Shown: one piece after another, positions 59,211 to 64,000 of the stretch
Layout of the letters: every line of letters begins with the position of its first letter
Position numbering within the stretch: position 1 is the stretch's first letter
Assembly: GCA_017516075.1 (NCBI GenBank)
Contig: JAFWDS010000033.1
Coordinates: 24,471 to 88,470, forward strand
Length of the DNA stretch: 64,000 nt
From: Candidatus Saccharimonadota bacterium
GTDB taxonomy: Bacteria; Patescibacteriota; Saccharimonadia; Saccharimonadales; Saccharimonadaceae
Direction of reading: 5' to 3'
Translations under genes and position numbers: made by a program
Notes under the pieces: generated by a model
Databases searched by the model: none
What the model was told of the DNA's origin: nothing
Seen by the model: the letters and a program-made list of their open reading frames with translations, nothing else

Positions 59211-59819
59211 ATGAAGAAGGAAGTGAAATTGGAACGATGGCAGTGGGTGGGAGTGATGATGCTTCTTGTAGTTTTTGCTGGGTTTTTTGGTTGGGTGTAC
59301 GAGTTTATATTTTATTATTTTGATGGCGGGACTGGGGAATTTTATATGCAGGGTGGGAACTTTTTGCCGTGGATTAATATTTATGCGATTGGGGCTGTAT
59401 TAATCGTGGCGTGTTGTTTAAGGTTGCGAAAATACCCGTGGGCGGTGTTTCTGCTATCGATGTTGATAGCTGGAATTGTGGAATTTGTAGGCGGATGGTT
59501 GGTCTATACGATAGGGAATGGGACGCGATATTGGGATTATAATACGGAAATCTGGAATTTCGGAAATATTGAAGGATTCGTGTGTTTACGTAGTGTGTTA
59601 GTGTTTGGGGTTTCGGCGCTTTTCCTTATGTATATAATAATGCCGTGGTTTATCAAATTATCACAAAAAATGCCAAAAAAAGCGTTTTTGACATTGGCGG
59701 TTGGTTTGTTTGCTGTTGTGATGGTGGATGAAATTTACAACTTGTTGGCGTCGAAGATTTTTGATTGGCCGGATGCGATGGATTTCTGGCGGTCGATGGG
59801 ATGGAAATACCTAACATAA
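59211..59819 (+). CDS. CmpB-like putative ABC transporter membrane protein
   Basis: About 202 residues. FGWVYEFIFYYFDGG and GGNFLPWINIYAIGAVLIVA, then IVEFVGGWLVYTIG, RYWDYNTEIWNFGN and IEGFVCLRSVLVFG match the ABC_trans_CmpB family (PF06541), which has five or six spans and no known transport substrate. The GGG of the previous stop region may serve as ribosome site; a longer upstream frame exists inside the transpeptidase gene and is not used. Confidence 0.85.
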   Translation: MKKEVKLERWQWVGVMMLLVVFAGFFGWVYEFIFYYFDGGTGEFYMQGGNFLPWINIYAIGAVLIVACCLRLRKYPWAVFLLSMLIAGIVEFVGGWLVYTIGNGTRYWDYNTEIWNFGNIEGFVCLRSVLVFGVSALFLMYIIMPWFIKLSQKMPKKAFLTLAVGLFAVVMVDEIYNLLASKIFDWPDAMDFWRSMGWKYLT

Positions 59820-59869
59820 AAAACATCTAGCCAGTTTTAAGTGGTGTTTTCAAAAATAGTTTTTTGTGA

Positions 59870-59875
59870 TATAAT
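59870..59875 (+). promoter_or_regulatory. -10 box of tRNA-Lys
   Basis: TGATATAAT ends 13 nt before the mature tRNA start, giving a leader of about 7 nt. Confidence 0.6.
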
Positions 59876-59888
59876 AATATGCATGGTT

Positions 59889-59965
59889 GGTCCGGTAGCT
59901 CAGCTGGTTAGAGCACGAGCCTCTTAAGCTTGGTGTCGTGGGTTCGAGTCCCACCCGGATCACCA
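59889..59965 (+). tRNA. tRNA-Lys (CTT)
   Basis: 77 nt with encoded CCA. Acceptor GGTCCGG pairs with CCGGATC (G2-T71 wobble), D arm GCTC/GAGC, anticodon stem CGAGC/GCTTG with loop CTCTTAA giving CTT (Lys AAG), T arm GTGGGTTCGAGTCCCAC. The last 21 nt plus 5 nt of flank recur at 60012-60037. Confidence 0.95.
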
Positions 59966-60011
59966 ATTCCTAGCGGAATTGCACAAAAAGCGGAACTCGG
60001 TCATAAATGAG

Positions 60012-60037
60012 CGAGTCCCACCCGGATCACCAATTCC
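60012..60037 (+). repeat. duplicate of the tRNA-Lys 3' end (att-like)
   Basis: 26 nt identical to 59945-59970 (T arm end, CCA and AATTCC), 67 bp downstream. The spacer contains the hairpin AATTCC tagc GGAATT. Same arrangement as behind tRNA-Ser. Confidence 0.75.
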
Positions 60038-60041
60038 AAAA

Positions 60042-60067
60042 AAGAAGCCCCGAAGGGCTTATTTTTT
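60042..60067. terminator. bidirectional terminator
   Basis: AAGCCC, cgaa, GGGCTT with T runs on both strands; serves tRNA-Lys and, from the other side, the MMPL unit. Confidence 0.88.
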
Positions 60068-60148
60068 GTGGTTCAAATATCGTTCGGTCCCCGTGCCGTA
60101 TTCTTCCTGCACGTGATCGATAACTCTGAGCGCCTGCGATTCTTTCAT
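60059..60148 (-). CDS. possible 29-residue small protein behind the MMPL gene
   Basis: The frame from ATG at 60148 (MKESQALRVIDHVQEEYGTG) to TAA at 60059 is 29 codons, 8 nt after the MMPL stop and before the terminator, in the same direction. Amphipathic-helical composition with balanced charge looks coding. No ribosome site, but termination-coupled re-initiation is possible. Confidence 0.4.
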   Translation of the reverse strand: MKESQALRVIDHVQEEYGTGTERYLNHKK

Positions 60149-60156
60149 TGATTAGA

Positions 60157-63100
60157 CTATAACAATGATTTGAAACCCCGAAACAGTTTTTTGATGCCCT
60201 TCTCGGCGTCAGCAATTCTATCGCCCGGCTTCTTGATTACAAACATATCCAAGGTCGCCAATAGGGCCGGTAGCAAAATCAAAATAATTAAAGTCGCGCA
60301 GAAGGTGCCTAGCGAAATCGCCTGGCAGACTGCCGCCGCGATTGCGGTCGCAAAGTTACCGACAATCGCCGTCACGATAATTAGAATCGATGCCGAAGTG
60401 AGAATGGCATTGATGGAACGATTATAAGTATTAATCAGCGCATCACGTATATTCATTTTGAAGTAACTGCGGTTTTCAACATAATACGACGTAAATAGAA
60501 TTGCATAGTCAATCGTCGCGCCCATCAAAATCGACTGCACAATTATTAGCGCAATGAAGAAAATGCTCGATCCGATCAGCGATAAATATGCCATCACAAT
60601 GTAGACTGCACATTGAATAACTAGCACTAGCAACATCGACACGAAGAACGACTTAAAGGTGCATACGACCACCGCAAAAATCGCTAGCATCGTCAAAATC
60701 GTAATGAAGTTCATTTCGTCGCCAAACGTCTGCGACATTTCGTAGGCCATAGCCGAGTCGCCCACCATGAAATAATCCTGTTTATTGCGCGGCCCTAGCG
60801 CACTTTTGAGATTGCTAATTAATGCAAAAGTTTGCTCGCCCTCCGCTGGCAGATTTGATTCGATTAATGCGCGGTAATGCTGCGGCCCCACCAGCAAAGC
60901 TTTCGCTTCGTTAATAGTCTTGCGACCGTCGGTGATTTTCTCGCGCATCTCATCGTCAATTCTTTCCGTAAAACGACTGTCTGGCAAAATTTTATCCGAG
61001 ACAAAGTTGATAAACTTTTCGACCGTCAAAGTCCAGTTTTCATCGTAGCCATACAGTGAACCGTGATATAAGTAAGCGAGGAACAATTGATTCTTGTCCA
61101 GGTTGCCGGCTAGCGGCAAAATTGCACGGTATAAGGCCTCGTAATTGTAGGTATTGCCATTTGCCGCCGCGCGCATCAAAGTCGCAATTGTATGTAGCTG
61201 TGTTTGCTCGTTTTCGCTGAGTCTGTTGGCGTAGTTTGGATTTGGCAAAACTTTTTCGTCAATAAAGTTAATCAAAGTTTTGAGTGATAATTCCAAATTG
61301 TTATTTTCGTAGCGATAATTATATAGTGCATAGACTAGTTTAATTTTTCCTTGGTCTAAATTGAAAGCCTGCGCTAAGCTACCGGCCGAATACTTCGTGC
61401 CCTGGTTGTTCATAATGTATTGCGCTAGACCTAGCTGCTTAATCTTATCGCTCGTTAGGGCGCCTTTTAGCTTGTCATCATTCTGATGTCCGAGCAAGAA
61501 GTTCACTAATTCGCGCGGGGAGATTCTTGCGACATTGGCCGTCGTTTCGGCTTGGTAAAGTTTGTAGATATTCTTGAGTTTTGCAAGTTTATCGTTTAGA
61601 TCAATCTTTTGACGAACTACATTGATTTCGCTGCTAATCTTTTGCGCAGCTTCTAGAATTGTAGCTTTACCTTCTTCGCTTAAATCCGCAAAGATTTCTG
61701 GATAGTTTGCCTCCAAGTTATTTAGCCAATTGCTTGCCGCAACCAAAGCATCGTCAACTTTCGTAGCCGCATTCGCAATATCCGCATAAGTGTATTCCTT
61801 CGTCAAAACTTTTTCTGCCTCGTCGATTTTCGCAACCAACTCTGCGCGTAGTGCGGTAATTTGTGGCGCCAAAGCTTCTTGTGTTTCGGCTGGCAATTCC
61901 GCCACGGCCTGATCGAACATGGCTGGCGTATTTTTAAGCTCGCCAATTCTTGTTTTTGCAGCCGCGAATTGAGTTTTTAGCTGCGCTGCTTCATCCGCCG
62001 ACAATCCCATCTCGTTAATTACGTTTTGATTTGACAATGCAAAATTCACTAGTTCTTCAATGGAAGCCGAAGCGGTTGGCGTGTCGTTAGTAGTGTAGCT
62101 GTAATAAACTAATAATTGCTCCAAAGTTTTCTGGTCGATGCCGAAAATCTGCGAAAGTTCCGCCGCGCTTCTTGGCGTATCGGTCACGGCCTTGTCGCTA
62201 AAAATCTTCAGTTTTGCAAGGTCGGCACGTTGCGCTGGCGTAACCATGCCTGCGTATTTGGAATTCGTCAAAATATCGTTCGTTACAAACTGCGCAAATT
62301 GATACAAGGTCAGTTTGGTTGGAATATTCTGCTCGGACAAATACAGAACATATACATCGTCCAACTTTGTACTATTGACGCCCAAAACGTTCGCAATGTC
62401 TTGCTTAGTGCGCAAGCGATTAACTTTGTCCTGGTTAGTGAAGTTCGAGAAACGGTCAACTTTCGAAACCATTTCGTCAGACACGCTATCGGCAAAATTC
62501 TTATTTGGAAATACTTCTTTTTGCAAGAAAGTTACCAAATCATCGAGCGAAATCTCGTGCGCATCAACATTTTTGTAATAGTGATAATAAATTGCCTTAA
62601 TTAAATAATCTTCTGTTTCGACTTTTTCGGTACTTAAACTATTAATCTTCGCAACTAGCTCGTTATATTTTTCTGGCTCATTGATCGTATTGCCGTAGCA
62701 AAGCACACGCGTTGTATCTTCGCGCTTGTCGAAATTTTTGCAGACTTCTGTAACTTCCTCGTCCATTTTTGCGTCATACACTAGGGCCATTTGATTTGTT
62801 TCACTAAACACATCCTTAATGCGATTGTTCTGTTCGGCCGTAAAAGTAATGCCGGTACTGCCTTTGAGGATGGTGCTGCCAATAAAAACTAACAAGAATA
62901 ATGGCATTGCAATCTTGCGCAAATCGTAACTACGTTTGCCGAACCAATCCATCTTGAAATTCAGAGTTTTCTTTTGAGTCTTTTCGATGACTTTATCAAA
63001 TATCAATAACAACGCCGGCAAAGAAGTAAAAATCGACACTAAGCTCAAAATTACACCTTTGCTTAGCACGAGCCCCATATCGCGTCCGATCGTAAAACTC

Positions 63101-63930
63101 ATCGCGATCAGCACGATCAAGCCAACTACTGTCGTGACGGAACTGGACGAAATCGCACCAAACGAGTAACGCATCGCACGACGCATGGCGGTCTTTTTGT
63201 CGGGGTGGTCTGACTTGGCCTTCTCCTGACGATAGCGCGTAGAAAGCATGATAGCGTAGTCCATCGACAGGGCCATTTGTAGAATAGCCGAAATTGCGTC
63301 CGTAATATGCGAGACATTCGGGAAGATAATATTCGTGCCTTTATTAGCAATTACGGCTAATAGAATTGCGAACAAAAACAGCCACGGCTCTATCCACGAT
63401 TTGCTCATTAGTAGCAGAATCACCATTGCGCAGCCAATTGCTAATAATGTAATGGGCAGCTTCAAAACTTCGCCGTTGAAGTTGTAAACTTGGCCCGTCT
63501 CTTCGATTTCGAAGCGTTCTTTATACTCGTCGTGAATCGTATTGTAAACACGGTCTGCGGTTTCAGAATCGGCTGGCGCGTCGACGGTAATTTTGTAGCG
63601 CGTATATCGATCGCGGTTATAAGTGTCACTTTCGTCGTAGTCGACCGAGGCCACACCTTCAGTTGACTCGATATCGCTTTTGATTTTCATTTTTTCATCG
63701 TCTGGCACATCGGTCAGCATCATTTCGTAGGCGCTGGTCGAGTTGTAATTGAACTCGTCATTCATAATGTTTAGACCTAGAGTCGTTTCTGAATCGGACG
63801 GCATGTAAGAATAAATATCTTTATTGATTTTTACGTGCGTAGACAAGACTGCGCAAATTGCTACAAACACCAAAAATACGCCAAAAATGACATAGCAATG
63901 GTTCACGATAAAATCTGAAATTTTGCGCAT
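60157..63930 (-). CDS. MMPL/RND-family transporter with repeat-rich extracellular domain
   Basis: 1257 residues. Two blocks of about six membrane helices frame a very long exterior insert. Block 1 has LPITLLAIGCAMVILLLMSK, SMDYAIMLSTRYRQEKAK (the GxxxD/SMDYA-type motif) and FTSLPALLLIF. Block 2 has LILVQCAVYI-like spans, ATIDYAILFTSYYVENRSYF and LPALLATLDMF. MMPL proteins export lipids, siderophores or drugs using proton flow. The exterior part (about 340-1030) contains six copies of a module with LxxLxxFLxxxVLPNxxF. TATAAT ends 8 nt before the ATG. C-ending codon use differs from most neighbours. Confidence 0.9.
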   Translation of the reverse strand: MRKISDFIVNHCYVIFGVFLVFVAICAVLSTHVKINKDIYSYMPSDSETTLGLNIMNDEFNYNSTSAYEMMLTDVPDDEKMKIKSDIESTEGVASVDYDESDTYNRDRYTRYKITVDAPADSETADRVYNTIHDEYKERFEIEETGQVYNFNGEVLKLPITLLAIGCAMVILLLMSKSWIEPWLFLFAILLAVIANKGTNIIFPNVSHITDAISAILQMALSMDYAIMLSTRYRQEKAKSDHPDKKTAMRRAMRYSFGAISSSSVTTVVGLIVLIAMSFTIGRDMGLVLSKGVILSLVSIFTSLPALLLIFDKVIEKTQKKTLNFKMDWFGKRSYDLRKIAMPLFLLVFIGSTILKGSTGITFTAEQNNRIKDVFSETNQMALVYDAKMDEEVTEVCKNFDKREDTTRVLCYGNTINEPEKYNELVAKINSLSTEKVETEDYLIKAIYYHYYKNVDAHEISLDDLVTFLQKEVFPNKNFADSVSDEMVSKVDRFSNFTNQDKVNRLRTKQDIANVLGVNSTKLDDVYVLYLSEQNIPTKLTLYQFAQFVTNDILTNSKYAGMVTPAQRADLAKLKIFSDKAVTDTPRSAAELSQIFGIDQKTLEQLLVYYSYTTNDTPTASASIEELVNFALSNQNVINEMGLSADEAAQLKTQFAAAKTRIGELKNTPAMFDQAVAELPAETQEALAPQITALRAELVAKIDEAEKVLTKEYTYADIANAATKVDDALVAASNWLNNLEANYPEIFADLSEEGKATILEAAQKISSEINVVRQKIDLNDKLAKLKNIYKLYQAETTANVARISPRELVNFLLGHQNDDKLKGALTSDKIKQLGLAQYIMNNQGTKYSAGSLAQAFNLDQGKIKLVYALYNYRYENNNLELSLKTLINFIDEKVLPNPNYANRLSENEQTQLHTIATLMRAAANGNTYNYEALYRAILPLAGNLDKNQLFLAYLYHGSLYGYDENWTLTVEKFINFVSDKILPDSRFTERIDDEMREKITDGRKTINEAKALLVGPQHYRALIESNLPAEGEQTFALISNLKSALGPRNKQDYFMVGDSAMAYEMSQTFGDEMNFITILTMLAIFAVVVCTFKSFFVSMLLVLVIQCAVYIVMAYLSLIGSSIFFIALIIVQSILMGATIDYAILFTSYYVENRSYFKMNIRDALINTYNRSINAILTSASILIIVTAIVGNFATAIAAAVCQAISLGTFCATLIILILLPALLATLDMFVIKKPGDRIADAEKGIKKLFRGFKSLL

Positions 63931-64000
63931 ATTCGTATATTATAGCTACTCCTGTTAAAACAAAGAAGAACAGTATTATCGAACTGTGTCTAAAATTGAA

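Noticed and set aside
63970..63987. ACAGT/ACTGT inverted repeat upstream of the MMPL gene
   Set aside because: Only 5-bp arms and an 8-nt spacer at the window edge; too weak to call an operator.
1..64000. Insertion sequences or transposases, CRISPR arrays, rRNA genes, replication origin
   Set aside because: No transposase-like ORF, no regularly spaced repeats, no rRNA sequence and no DnaA-box cluster were noticed.

Overview
The window looks like a chromosomal segment of a Patescibacteria/CPR bacterium, most likely Candidatus Saccharibacteria (TM7). This rests on sequence reading only. The pointers are an array of small VirB2/TrbC-type pilins beside a minimal type IV secretion set (TrbL-like, PrgI, split VirB4), large secreted FISUMP/InlB-repeat surface proteins, very compact spacing, AT-rich purine-skewed genes, and many genes whose ATG lies 6 nt after a TATAAT box, so that transcripts would have no leader. 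UGA, UAA and UAG are all used as stops.

Layout. 1-5.7 kb: cell-surface polymer genes (cytidylyltransferase, HisC-like aminotransferase, small membrane protein, YidC-TagF-like fusion, divergent galE, GT2 glycosyltransferase). 5.8-12.8 kb: uvrA, a secreted FISUMP protein, an amidohydrolase and a TylF-like methyltransferase carrying an in-frame palindromic insertion. 12.8-15.2 kb: a structured RNA with its own promoter and terminator, then CIRCE-controlled groES-groEL. 15.2-20.6 kb: two conserved small proteins, tRNA-Ser, T4SS-type pilins, comF, hsp20. 20.8-28.1 kb: type IV secretion operon. 28.1-34.8 kb: CIRCE-controlled dnaJ, a RelBE-type toxin-antitoxin pair, a 960-residue FISUMP surface protein, RNase Y. 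35-44.8 kb: CDF transporter, AlkD-like protein, metallo-hydrolase, secreted lipase, LiaF-like protein, beta-helix protein, zinc-ribbon protein, deaminase.

44.8-54.3 kb is an accessory, defence-like region: a GmrSD-type protein, a DUF6994-like protein, three successive genes or remnants with in-frame stops, a DpnD/PcfM-like protein, an HNH nuclease, and a tight MazG / GIY-YIG-DUF2075 / KAP-NTPase operon followed by about 300 bp of nested hairpins. 54.3-60 kb returns to small household genes (HD hydrolase, HAD-like, glutathione peroxidase, L,D-transpeptidase, CmpB-like membrane protein, tRNA-Lys), including a duplicated family of unknown function. 60-64 kb is one large MMPL/RND transporter with a repeat-rich external domain.

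The most interesting items are the uniform leaderless promoter architecture, the MazG-DUF2075-KAP cassette with its adjacent structured region, the palindromic element inside a coding sequence, the duplicated tRNA 3' ends behind both tRNAs, the C-type-lectin-like ends of the FISUMP proteins (possible diversity-generating retroelement targets, with no reverse transcriptase in the window), and three candidate small RNAs.
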